DNA of 64,000 bases from Ascidia mentula. Taxonomy: Eukaryota > Chordata > Ascidiacea > Phlebobranchia > Ascidiidae. The stretch spans positions 1,369,001-1,433,000 of the forward strand of contig OX387204.1 in assembly GCA_947561715.1 (NCBI GenBank), in the 5' to 3' direction. The notes beneath the pieces are model-generated. The model made no database searches. It saw nothing but the letters and a program-made list of their open reading frames with translations, and was not told the origin of the DNA. A program made the translations under genes and the position numbers. This document shows positions 22,832-34,143 of this stretch, in pieces; the stretch's first letter is position 1, and each line of letters opens with the position of its first letter.

Positions 22832-25800
22832 ATGGGAAACAGCAGCAGTGACTTCTCTTGGGACGATTACGAATGCAAAAAATGCGGCAAAGATTTTTCG
22901 AAGTGGATCGCATGGCGTACTCACCAAGCCTTGTGCAGGAAGAAAGCGGTAAGCGGAAAATACCAGAAAAAACGTTAAAAATATATTTGCAGAATAATAA
23001 ACTGATTTGGATCACTTCGAACAAAGGTCCCCTGGCAGTGGTATTTTAGAATCTACTTGCATAAGTTGCAGAAACTGATGATGCCATTAGGCGAAATTTT
23101 TCTACACATCAGCCAACTGAGTTGTATGCAAGATCGCACAGAAATGTATATCGTTAAAAATGTTGACAAAAGTACACTAGTATTCTCACTACATAAATCG
23201 AATGATTCACAGCCATTAGTTCGACAAATAATGCGGAATGCTTTTTTACTTCTCACAGGTTGGCGGTTCCGATGGTGACGATGATGACGATATATTTAAT
23301 ATCGAACCCCCCGATTTCGGAAACAACGAAAATGAAGGTAAGATTTAAAAAATTAACAACACTGACTGAAGAGAGTTAATGTGGCTGATATATGACAAAT
23401 GTACGGTGGGCTTTAGTGTCTGGCTGACGGCAATTAAAGTTTCCTGGAAACGGTTAAAAACATTTTTGAATTAAACAATTTGCAATAAGGGGCCTATAGT
23501 TACGTTGGCTGTGGTTGCCTATAGTTACGCGCTTCTCAGTGACATGTGTCACCGAATAGAGAAGGTGTAAAGCTGCGATTACAAGATTAATTTACGACAA
23601 CATAGTTCTCTATCATAGCGGTTGTAAGGATGGCAGGAATGTCACAAACATATATAAAAAAAACATCGTTTTCTTGCAGAGGAAGAGCCCAGATTGCGTG
23701 CTCACACTTACGAAGGTTTGCGACGCCTGGAGAGTTACATGGAGAACATGCCAGTCGAACACCCCTTGACCATTGCCACACGTACGTGTAACTTGAGTTA
23801 AAAGGTTATACCAGGGTTCTGCGTGTCGCTACTTCTAACACAACCGCTGTTGTAGTGAAATTATTTTATTGGCAGTGTACGACTGTCGTGTACATCTTTC
23901 AAAAACTCTTTCTGCGCGCTGTCAAGTTTACCGATAACCGTTCTCTTTGTGTAAAGCTACAGTGCCAAGACATAAGATTAGCGGAGGCTGAGACAGCGTT
24001 GGCATTTTTACTACATGGAGAATAGTGAAAGGCACAAAATATTTAAAGGTTGAGGTAGTAGTGTTTGATCTGTTTTCCGTTTTTAGGCGAGCCGTTGATG
24101 GGAACACGTGTGGTTCGTGGACCGACATGGAAATATTTGAACGAGGTTAGGTCATCACGTAGTGTTGCTTCCATATGTTGCTCTTGTCGGTTAATTTGTA
24201 ACAACTTTACGATTACTGATGCTGCCAGGATATTATCAACACAAAAGGCTCTTCTGGCAATGATTTGTTTCTTACTCTTATCAATCAGCTGATTTGCAAC
24301 AACTACCGATGATGGCTGCCGCATAGCAACCGAGACGTCGAACATATTTATAAATATTATTTCCAGAAGGGACTTCTTGTATTTTTTCATTAATAATCTG
24401 TCCTTTTGGCACCATTAAACGTGACATTTATTGACTGACGTTTCACCCGCTAATCAACTAGGCTTCCTCATGGTAATGGTAAAGCACACAACCAAGCATT
24501 AAAAACCGTACACACACGAAAATGGGGACCGCCAACATTGCTTGCAAAGCCACGTGATAAAGACTTTTTAATACCAACTACATTTTTCGGCTCAACAGGA
24601 TTCAGGTGAGGGCGGGGTTGGTACAGTTACGGGTTCGGGAGATTTCGGATTTCCGAAACGAGTCGAAGTCACGTGGGATAACGGGAAGTCGAACACTTAC
24701 AATACAGGAAGATACGGATTGTTCGATTTGTTGGTGCTCGATACATCCGGGACAGGTATACTGGCTTGATACGCCGCAGATTACGTGATTGCTCTATGAG
24801 TTGGTTCAGTTGTGTCTCTGGGATTAAACGCAACCGAACACTGTATAAGAAACCATTAAAATCTGAGCAACTGCATGTTTGTAAACTCAGTTTGTTTCAT
24901 ACATTGATAAAATCCCTATTTAATGATAAGCTATTTAATGACTTTTGATACATAATCCTCGCTGTGTGGTAAAATATATGCTTTCTTGCTTTAATTGCGG
25001 ACTGTAATTTCGAAGAAGGCCTAATTCATGTGTGCCGGCTTCGAAAAGCCTTTTGTATTGGGAATATATGGAATCGATTCATAGATAAATCTGATTTAGT
25101 TGGTAACTAATTCATTTACCGATTTACTTTTTTGGGGGCAGATTGCATGCATCAAAACCTCTATTGCAATATATGTTGCCCTTCTGCGATAACCGACGAA
25201 GACACACCGATTCGTGGCGTCAGATGGCAGTGTTTGGATTGTTTCAACTACGACTTATGTACACACTGTTATATGGGCGACGAACACGACCTAAGCCACA
25301 GGTTCTTGCGCCACGAGTATCCCAATACAGACGCGTGAGTATTAAGGCATATTGCCACGAGCGTATTGTTCATAACAACTAGTTATTCCCACATCTATGT
25401 ATTCGCTTACCGCCAAATTCAAACGCACGGAGAAGCAGTTTACCAGAGTAAACTTTTACTCGTGGAATACGAAGGAGGATTGAAATGAAAACTGATTGAA
25501 GTTGTTTGTACATAAGTTCGTGTTTATTGTAAATTGGTTCAAGTTTACCCAGATGCAATTTTGAAGTTGTTTGTGTGCGGTTTAAACTTTTGTTCTTATT
25601 ATTTAGGGCATATGTTCCCAACCTTTTTTTCCAATTTACCCCCTGGCAGCCGTTTAAGGCTAAATTCATCCCCACGTTTTAACATACTAATTTTGCAAAG
25701 AGTTCTTTTGAAACACATACTCGAATGTAGTTGTATCAAACTTAAAAACCCTGCAGTGAGGCAAAGAAATAATGTATAAATAACTAATAATTGTGCCAAA

Positions 25801-28800
25801 CCATAACCGTTAGAAAAACCTATCACAAGGCGTGCGGTAAAAAGTTGCATTGATCCAGAGAGTTGTTTTTAATGGTTTGTGCGAACTTTCAAATTTTTTT
25901 AAGTAAGATTACTTATCGTTACGTTAAGGGAACCGGTGACATCACGGGAGGAAGCAAGAAAAGTTCGAAAACGGGGTTTGTTTCCCACTGCAAAGGTTAT
26001 GTTACGTCAGGATGATCCAACGGAAGAACAAAAGGAAGGGTCGATTATTTCCAAGTATGTTCCTCAGCAGCGATACAACAGAACTAAAAAATATTTTGTT
26101 GATAAATTTGTAGGTGGATTGCGTCTTCATGTATCAGACGGAGCTGCATAACGACCAATTTTAATGATTAACTGGTGTTGTCTGGTGTATTTGCACTATT
26201 GACAAAGACTGATTTAATAAATTCTCTTCGCCAGTGAAGCTTGCTGTGCCTGGTGTAAATAGTATGAATGATTGAATGAGATTTTTTAAGCATCTGGTTC
26301 CCAACGCCCACGCTTTTAAACCTGGGATCTCATTTTGTAGCGAATTTCTTTCCCCTGGCGTCAGAGATTCGGTTCAAGTTCAGTGGGATGGTGGAGATAT
26401 CTCAACTCACAAGGTCGGATTCGGTGGTGACGTAGAACTCAAGTGTGTGACGTCAGCGGAAGAAGGACATTTCTATCCGGATCACCTTCCCATGTGTGGT
26501 GAGGAGATTGCCATATAAAGACTTATTATGAGGTCATAATAGTATTGTAGTCAAGCTAAATCATAGTCAATTTTTCCAACAATATGACCGAGATCTAAAA
26601 AATCAAACTTCTGGTGAGGTTTGAACTCACGACCCTGGGCTTTCCGGGCGGAAATACTTTCACAGAGGAACAACTTGTTAGTGAGGTCATGATGGTAATG
26701 TAATCAAAGCAGATTCAAGTCACTTAGACAAAATGCACATTATAAGTCATGTTCACGATCTATGGAAGGATTATTTGATAAACGACATATGACAACATGA
26801 CGATACAGTAATGTACACTGGTCTATACACAGGAACATTGTCACTATCCGCACACAATACAATTAACAATGTTACAAGCATATAAATCAGTTCTTAGACA
26901 CACTTACATGAATACGCCGTTTCATCGGGCGAATTAAAAAAAATTACTCTTAAATCAGCACAGTCTTCTCCCCATAAAAGACAAAGAACTGAGTTATTTG
27001 TGTCGAAGGTGATGTGCCCAGAAGTCCAAGTGTTGAAAGTGAACAGGACTTGCCCTCCGTCCCCCAACACTTCGAAGTAGGTGACAAGGTAATGATTTGT
27101 CTTCCCGAAGACATCCTCCAAGCTACTATGGATAGATATGGGGAGTGGGATGTGGAGGTCGTTCAGGTTGGTAAAAAAAGACAACAAAATTACAAAACAA
27201 AACAACAATGGTTTGTCCACCCGTAAAGTTTGAGACTTTTAAACGTTGCAATTAAAAGAAACTTTTCCAATAGTGACACAATTTGAAGTAATGACGATGA
27301 CGAGTACATCAAGAACTTCTAACCTCCAGAAAGACAAACATCAAAGACCAAACTTGCTTTCTGACTTTGCAAATAAATCTCCCCTGTGATATGGTTTAAA
27401 TTTATGGCCATATTATGACCTGTATTAAACTGGTCTGTAGCGCAGAGTAGGTTAGGGACCTCTGTGTTAAGCTACCAGGAAGACCCTGGTATCGTTTAAT
27501 GTGTTCTTAGCGAGTTGTTTCAGAAATGTCCACTGCCCTTCTTCTCTGTTGCAGTTGATTGACAAACCGGGAACTGTGGTGAGAGTAACTGGGAGCAAGT
27601 TTGTTTTGGTGGAATACGATCTCGAGGAAATGGGCCTGAACCTGCGGCAGAAAATCCATTCCTTCCACCCTGTGGCAATTGGAAAGTTGGGGGATGGGGG
27701 TAAGTTTAACTTTGCATCCACAACGTATTGAAGTTAATGGTTTGCTAACTTTCCTATTAAGTGGTTTGGTTCAGATCAGTGCAAACCTAAAAAGTTCGCC
27801 GACCTCCTGTTGGAATTTGTGCAAAACGCATGTTTGATAATTCAAGTGCACGCTGGATCACCAGCATGCCACTTCTGCATTATCTTCATGTATCTTTGTA
27901 ATTTCTCCACTTTCGACTCTTGATGTAAGCGCCGCAAAGCGAATGTTTCAAATGATTTCAATTATTTTGAAACATGCTTTTTTTGCTAAACATTAGATAA
28001 AACCCAATTAATATTGAGGCGAAATACTGGCCACGGACGTTACAATCTCACAGCATATATTTTTGTAAAATCTGTGGAATCATATTCTCAGTATATACCC
28101 AGTAATATCCTCACACAACTCTATATACGCAGCTGAGAGTGTCGGTCAAAGTGGAGAAGGCTGGACTTTCCTGGGAACGGAAGGAGACATAAAGGAAGAA
28201 TCCCAACCTGGTCCCAAGGAAACGGACGCCGGTGAAAAGAAACCGGAAGTACAGGAGGAAGTTGCGTCATCGTCGCATGCTGACGTCATGTGTCGTTTAT
28301 GTGAAGAAATGGAGGCGATCATAAAATTTCTACCCTGCGGCCACCAGATCACGTGTCAAAGCAAGTTTAACCTTCTCTTGACCTCTATTAACCAAGTCCT
28401 TTGTCATCTCGCTTTTATGACACCAGAATGTTTAAAGTGCAAATATTTTTAGTAGTATACACATGCATAATACAAAAATCCGTTATGCAGCCTTCAGTTT
28501 TGCTGTTTAACCACACGAAAACCTTTCGGTGAACTGTTGTAAGGATTAGTATAATTTTGTAAACGAAACTTCGGCGTTTGGACATTAAACAGTACAAACT
28601 TTCTCATAACATCCCGTGTTTTTAGGTTGTAGCGTTCGAATAAAGAAGTGTTTCGAATGCAAGATTTCCATCGACGATAAAACGTGGCCGGGCGAACAAG
28701 AAAAAAAGCAACTTAAAGACCAGGTAACATTCGAAACACCTTGCCAGCAAACGTACGAGCACGAAAGTATCAGTATTGCAATTGTTAATTTATTGCTCCC

Positions 28801-29286
28801 CTATCGTGGTTTTGGAAACAGTCAGAGATATTACGTCCATTGTGCTAAAAAAGCGCGAGTAAACAGCATGTTAATGTCGCCATGGTAAGCCTCCCACGAG
28901 CAGGGATACAGCCGGCAGCTGGCGCACCAGAGCACATGGATATCAAAATGGGGCCCCATGAAAACCATTGCTTCCTTAAAAACTGGGGTATTTCAATCTC
29001 AGACTGTGACCTCCAAAAAAGGTCATCGGCATATATTGTTTCTCTCTAGGGACCAGGACGTAACATAAACATTACAATACCTTGTGATTTATTCCTTCAT
29101 CTTTTTTTCCAGCTTGACGAACTGCAGTGGTCGCAGCAGTGCAAGATATGCTTCGAAAGGGCCAAAGACACGGTGTTTTCCCCTTGTGGTCACAGCTCCT
29201 GTAAAGAGTGTTCGAATAAAATGAGGATCTGTCACGTGTGTAGGACACAAATAACCGACAAAATAAAGTTGTATCTGGATAGCTGA
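22832..29286 (+). CDS. Mind-bomb-like E3 ubiquitin ligase without ankyrin repeats, 13 exons, 589 aa
   Basis: Exons: 22832-22948, 23259-23337, 23680-23781, 24087-24145, 24599-24755, 25142-25334, 25929-26054, 26365-26498, 27009-27166, 27555-27699, 28133-28360, 28626-28723, 29113-29286. Domains in order: N-terminal MGNSSS (possible myristoylation); a C2HC finger at ~14-36 (CKKC...HQALC); an acidic linker; MIB/HERC2 domain 1 (GTRVVRGPTWKYLNEQD); a ZZ finger (CNIC, CLDC, YDLCTHCY, DLSHRFLRHEYP); a degenerate second MIB/HERC2 domain (FPTAKVMLRQD, then VQVQWDGGDISTHKVG); one MIB repeat (FEVGDKVMICLPEDI, then LIDKPGTVVRV); RING 1 (CRLC, PCGHQITCQSC, CFECK); and RING 2 (CKICF, SPCGHSSCKECS, CHVCR). 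Mind bomb ligases ubiquitinate Notch ligands such as Delta. This one lacks the ankyrin block between repeat and RINGs. Intron 11 needs a GC donor. It is closest to the MIB family; a MIB1 or MIB2 assignment is not possible. Confidence 0.88.
24170..24385 (+). repeat. Foldback repeat family 2, degraded copy
   Basis: AAAGGCTCTTCTGGCAATGA marks one arm. GATGGCTGCCGCATAGCAAC, CGAGACGTCG and CCAGAAGGGACTTCTTGT mark the other. It fills much of the ligase intron 24146-24598. The core is CGATGAT rather than CTGATGA. Confidence 0.6.
26570..26700 (-). repeat. tRNA-derived SINE-like fragment
   Basis: The minus strand has GGGTCGTGAGTTCAAACCTC at about 26613-26633, a good polymerase III B box, followed by CACCAGAAGTTTGATTTTTT. 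This matches the copy near 5330. It lies in the ligase intron 26499-27008. Confidence 0.55.
27428..27500 (+). repeat. tRNA-like SINE fragment
   Basis: GTCTGTAGCGCAGAGTAGG followed by TTAGGGACCTCTGTGTTAAG resembles the 5' half of a tRNA with an A box. No B box or full cloverleaf follows, so it is read as a SINE head. It lies in the ligase intron 27167-27554. Confidence 0.4.
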
Positions 29287-30242
29287 ATTTCGGTTGTGTA
29301 TAGACTGTATGTTGATTTAATGGAGGCGGCCATACTAATTTCGGTTAAAATGTGATTGTGGTCACCGAATCTTTAATCAGCAAATCGATAAAGCCTTAGT
29401 TGCCTTATTTTCGTGGTTTCACGTTTTCATTTGCGATTTGTAGCAGTTGCGGTCGGTTACTGAGAACGGTTTAAGAAATAAGATAAGGCAACGTCGTCTA
29501 CCAGCTACTTGTCTAAGCAAAATTCGTGATTCTGTCGTTTGAAGTGACAAATATGGTTCCAAGTGCGTGTTTTACTTTGAACTTGTGCCTCGTTTCCATA
29601 TTCTTATTTCTGCTTTTGTTTTTTTGTAATGCTTCAGACAATTGCCATGACATCGACAGGTTTTTCTGTTCACGTGAAATTGATTGGGATATGGTTACTG
29701 GCAAAAGCATTTCTTACATGACAAAATCGCCAAATCGCTTGCTCGTTTGTTGTGTGCCATATCTGTGGTCGGATCGTGTGCTGTTCTAGTGAATCATATT
29801 TTGTTTTTTTACCCTTCAACGTAAAAAAAGTACTCAATTACTTGATTTATTTCCGTATGTTACCAAAATACGACGTGGATACACTCAGAGTGAATTATAC
29901 TCCATGGATTTATATAAGCGCACCCACAACAGCAGCATATATTGGAGTCACAAATAAAGTTAATCAAATTTTAACAAACTGTTTAGGACTGAAAGATCAA
30001 AATCATGTTCAAGATTTCGGTTTTCTGACAACTTTAATTCATGACCTGTTTGTTGCAAACGTAGATGCTCTTTGAGTTGAACACTGGCTTTTTTGTGTCA
30101 TCTGTCCGTCATTGACAGATTGTTTTAGAAATGTCAGTAAAAATTCAAACCCAACTTGAACATGCAACCCACCAAAAAACAACTTAAACATGCAACGTAG
30201 GCTAAGTTAGTTTACTGCGCGTGAAGCCGGTAGGCTTAGAAC
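29287..30242. other. Intergenic, no supported gene
   Basis: ORFs at 29526-30075 have AT-driven composition and no recognisable domain. The nearest AATAAA downstream of the ligase stop is around 29953; another lies inside the last codons near 29262. The 3' end of the 7TM gene on the minus strand also falls here. Confidence 0.4.
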
Positions 30243-31304
30243 TTAAACCGCATTGTCCACAGTCAGCACCGAAACTTGGGGTGTTTTCTCTGAAATCGCG
30301 TTCACTGGAGTGTTGCGACGACTGCTGGATGGAGCGCGGAAGCTCGCGGTGATTTGTTGATCGTTGGGGGAATCTGGAGCGAGGAAAGGCGGCAGGAGAC
30401 GTTGCAAGAAGTCGGTGTAGGAGCATTGCACGGCCACGGCGCACAATCCCAGGTTGTAGGTGAAGCAGATGCACCAGAATGCGATGCTGAATTGCTGAAG
30501 TGCGAACGTGATCAGAAATGACGCAAGCACGTTTGACGTCACGCATATTCCGGTGCTGATGCAGAGGCGACAGACGAGTTTACGCAAACGCAAATTCCCC
30601 TCCGCTTGGCCAGTGAGCTTTTTGAAACCGTACTGACGCACGAGCGGGTACAGCACCAAGGAGAGGAACATCAACTGGAAAAGCATGAAAAATCCCGAGG
30701 ACACAATGAGCATCGTCTTGTACTGGTTGAGTTTCTCCTTGTCGAAGATGCTGCAGCCATTAGTCCCGACGTGCGGGTCAGATATGTAGAAGTTAACGAC
30801 GGTCGACGTCATCTGGAGGACGACCACCCCTCCGATGATCACGTGACTGAATACGCGAAGCCCCGTGCAGCTGAGGTGCTTGAGGACGTTGTGGGTGTAA
30901 AACGCCCGCTGTCGGAGCCAGAGAGCGAGGTAGAGACACGAGATGTTGACGTTGATGAGGATGTTCGACGGGAAGTAGAAAAAGGAACAAGCGAGGTCCG
31001 AGAAAGTCCCGAATCTCATCTCGATCTGGATGGTGAGAATCAGAACGGTCAGGGTGGCGATGGTGGCCAGGTCGACCACTGCTAGTTTCCCGCCCTCGGA
31101 TTTTTGCACCCTGGTGCCACCAGTTCGTCTGCTTCTGGTTCTCCACTGGTACCAGCACTGACAAATCACAAGGTACAACGCCACTACAAATATGATCCCC
31201 CATAAAACCTCTTCAGCTATTCTTTCTCTCGGCAAGACAGTAGGCGCCGTGTTTGCAGCTGTTGTAACACTGCTGGTAATAATCGTAAGGTTGGTAAAAT
31301 TCAT
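30243..31304 (-). CDS. Orphan seven-transmembrane protein A, intronless, 353 aa
   Basis: A single open frame runs from ATG at 31304. The N-terminus is short with two N-glycosylation motifs (NFT, NLT). Hydrophobic stretches follow in a 7TM pattern: WGIIFVVALYLVICQC, LAVVDLATIATLTVLILTI, LINVNISCLYLALWL, VIIGGVVVLQM, MLIVSSGFFMLFQLMFL, ICVTSNVLASFLITF and AFWCICFTYNLGLCAVA. Candidate signature motifs are IQIEMRFG, LWLRQRAFYT after the third helix, and RQYGFKKL. The ~55-residue tail is Ser/Thr-rich. It is a clear paralogue of the gene at 34144-35157. GPCR-like topology is visible, but I do not recognise the family and see no ligand clue. Lack of introns contrasts with the intron-rich neighbours. 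Confidence 0.75.
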   Translation of the reverse strand: MNFTNLTIITSSVTTAANTAPTVLPRERIAEEVLWGIIFVVALYLVICQCWYQWRTRSRRTGGTRVQKSEGGKLAVVDLATIATLTVLILTIQIEMRFGTFSDLACSFFYFPSNILINVNISCLYLALWLRQRAFYTHNVLKHLSCTGLRVFSHVIIGGVVVLQMTSTVVNFYISDPHVGTNGCSIFDKEKLNQYKTMLIVSSGFFMLFQLMFLSLVLYPLVRQYGFKKLTGQAEGNLRLRKLVCRLCISTGICVTSNVLASFLITFALQQFSIAFWCICFTYNLGLCAVAVQCSYTDFLQRLLPPFLAPDSPNDQQITASFRAPSSSRRNTPVNAISEKTPQVSVLTVDNAV

Positions 31305-32264
31305 CTCGTCTCCAATCCACCAACAGTTTCATATAAATGAATGCACCCCTGCCCTTACCGATCAATATATAGGCATCTTCCCGAACCGCACAACGTCAAA
31401 TGACTTGCGTTTTGTGGTTCATCTGAAAACCCCTAATAGACGTAGAGGCAACTTATGCTTTTCTATGCATTTCTTCCGTCTATGTATATTAGCAATTCTC
31501 TCATGCATTAATCTGCTGTAAGCGTGTAGCGTCATTATACCATGTACGCGATTCGAACATGCAAAGTTGGTCAAGTGAAGCCCAGTGGACGGAAGTGACC
31601 GCCATATATTCGTCTATCCGGTGACTGCCCAGCGACGACATTCTGCTGTCGTCACAAAAATGCTTCGAGGCATTTACGTTTTAAAAGATTTGTTACGTCA
31701 CAATGAGGGAATTGTTTCTTTTACAGAATAAAATCAGGAAACTTTCTTTTTTTCAGAAACTAACGTCGCCAATAAACGTCCATTTAAATTTTTCAATCTG
31801 TCATACAGTCAGTAGAGAAGTTTCATGTTGTCAGTAAGGTCATAAACTCGCCAGTGTGACACTGAGCTTTATTGCATCTAAATGGAAACGAGATTGAGCG
31901 GAAATGTTAGATGTGGTTCTTAGAGTTGATGCCGGGGTACATACGAATTACCATTTAAAAGTTAAATATATTTTTAGTCAAAGCTTCGGTGGATTTCCGC
32001 TGCTTGTAATTGACAAATAGTCAACGAAGAAAGCGTGACTTTCGGTAACAAGCTTCAACAAGATGAGCATATGATCTTTGTGTTCATATTACAACTTCCT
32101 GGAAATACTTCCTCAAAACATATTATTGGTTAAAGGCAATGTGATTTTCATGACCTAATGGCACCATTGGTTTTAGCCATGCTTGGTCCTAGTGTTTCAT
32201 CTTTGGTCGTCTCCTATGTTTGTACGTTGTTTGGTACCAACGGGTTTTTTTGTGCACAAGTTGT

Positions 32265-32320
32265 CAACCGGCACTGATGAGACCTAACATAGGCCAAAAC
32301 GACGGTCTTGTCTACCGCTC
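32265..32320 (+). repeat. Decayed hammerhead element copy
   Basis: CTGATGA is at 32274-32280. Stem II is CCTA/TAGG around an ACA loop, but the GAAA box reads AAAA after GGCC. Stem III is ACGA/UUGU and a GUC site lies at 32310-32312. Stem I keeps about four pairs of five. Loss of the core G suggests it is inactive. Confidence 0.6.
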
Positions 32321-33974
32321 ACCTACTACAAACACTTTGAAAAGAAGTGAAAAACCAAGAAAAAGGCAAGTGTAGTAATGCCACCTTGACATGATAATAA
32401 TGTATATCACGCACGCCGAATAAACAACAAGGAAACTGTTAGTATAGAAGCCCACGAAACCCATCAGCTATATGTTGCATTGGGGTTGTTCGTGTATGCT
32501 GACGTTTATTCCATGCAAATATTGGTTTCGGGTGATGTTTATTGAAGATGTAAATGTTCGTCATATCTTCTGTTGAGGGACTTATACTTAGTTTTGTTTA
32601 AGTTAGAGGTGCACAATATTTTTGCACACCATCGTTTTGAAATTGGCACGTGGGCTAATTTTTGACCTAGGGTGTTGAAATATACTTTCCAAGTATAGTA
32701 ATTGGGCGATGTTTAAGATCCAACAATGTTAAATCAAGCTTTTTGCCAACATGTATGACCTCTAAAGAGAATTAGCAGTAACCCAACCTCAACATGTCTT
32801 GTGTTATTATAAACACCCGAAGTTAACAAAGGTTAGAAAACATGTTAATCAGGAGGGTGGAAATCGCCACTTTTTAGAAAAATACTGCAAGGTGTTCCCA
32901 GAAAGAAATAACCTTAACCCACAAATTTTCATATTTACAAACATACGTGTTTATTAAAGATGTGAAGGTTAGTTATGTGCCGAGTGACAATCTATGTGTT
33001 GTTTTTGTTTTAAGCAGAGGTAAGCCATTCATGGAATTCCAACCTCAACTCGTCACATGTAACTGAAAGCATCCGAAGCAAAAAAAAAAGCTTTGGTGCA
33101 TAAAATTAAAATTATGTATGGTTTTTAACTGGGGTCCGTTTTGTGTTCGGTGCACGATTTATAGATGTAAATATGCAGGCGACCGATCATAACGGATTTT
33201 GTGCTTGCATTACAATCGACAATTGAAATGAATATTCTAACATTGCAATAGTTGGAGAATCTGCTCATCCAAACTTATGCCAAGATAGCACATGGGCAAG
33301 GTTCGAATTAGCAGTTCGCAATTCGCAAATTACGAACCGTTTTTGGAGTTGTTGCGACCGGTTTTTGAGATTATTGCGATGCAACACGCAGCAGATTATA
33401 AGGCGCCGCATTCTTCTTTATCTATTCATTCGTACACGCAACAAGCACTGATGCAAACAACGTTGTTAACGTTTCTGGCGATGTATGACGAAACAAATAT
33501 TGGGTTGACAGGTTTTAAGCATAATGCACAATCGCGAAGCAAAATTTAAGTATTGGAATTTAGGTTGTAACGTTTTTGCGATACGTTTTTTTACCGCTAA
33601 TTCGAACCCTGCACATGCTGGGGTATTTACAAAGTATTATTACGTCATAATAGAATTTCGAACACTCCAAAGTATCTCCTGGCCCACAAAGTTTGAGGTG
33701 AGCTTCGGAGTTTGTTACGTTAATAAATGACTTCAGCGATAAAAGGTTGTGGAGCACTGGTGCAGATGACCAACGTGATCATATTATTAAACCGAATATC
33801 AGGTGGTGACTTCGTCTAATATAAACACTGGATTGCTGAAAAGAGACTGAAAAATGTCATAGTTTTGTGTATTGTCCGCGTAAATACATTTAATACATGG
33901 GATTTCGTAGTAGTGGAAACCAAACAAGTGGTAACAACGTGAAAAACTCCCTGAGGAAAATACAACAAGTAAAC

Positions 33975-34118
33975 ATCGCACACATACACATATCGCACAT
34001 GTACACACACCGCACATGTACACACATATCGCACATGTACACACATATCGCAAATATACACATCGCACACATACACATATCGCACATGTACACACACCGC
34101 ACATGTACACATATCGCA
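33975..34118 (+). repeat. Imperfect tandem repeat of CGCACATGTACACACA type
   Basis: Units of about 14-20 bases built from CGCACATGTACACACA and CATATCGCA are repeated across the block. It begins just past the 3' end of the second 7TM gene. The Cys/Met/Val-rich ORFs across it are artefacts of the repeat. Confidence 0.9.
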
Positions 34119-34143
34119 CTTGAGAATATGGCAGCAGTTTTCA

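Larger units (their letters stand above)
31305..34143. other. Spacer between the two 7TM paralogues
   Basis: No gene is supported. The stretch holds a decayed hammerhead element near 32265-32320 and a microsatellite-like block at 33975-34118. The 85-codon ORF at 33292-33549 has no recognisable domain. Confidence 0.4.

Noticed and set aside
24440..24480. Minus-strand ATGAGGAAGCC...GGTGAAACG, similar in order to hammerhead cores
   Set aside because: CUGA is missing and no stem I or cleavage site could be paired.
29526..29789. 87-codon frame with a signal-peptide-like start
   Set aside because: Hydrophobic bias is expected from T-rich sequence; no splice-linked coding exon or domain was found.
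30606..31085. 159-codon plus-strand frame
   Set aside because: It is the antisense of the 7TM gene, which has clear membrane segments and a paralogue; it is a shadow frame.
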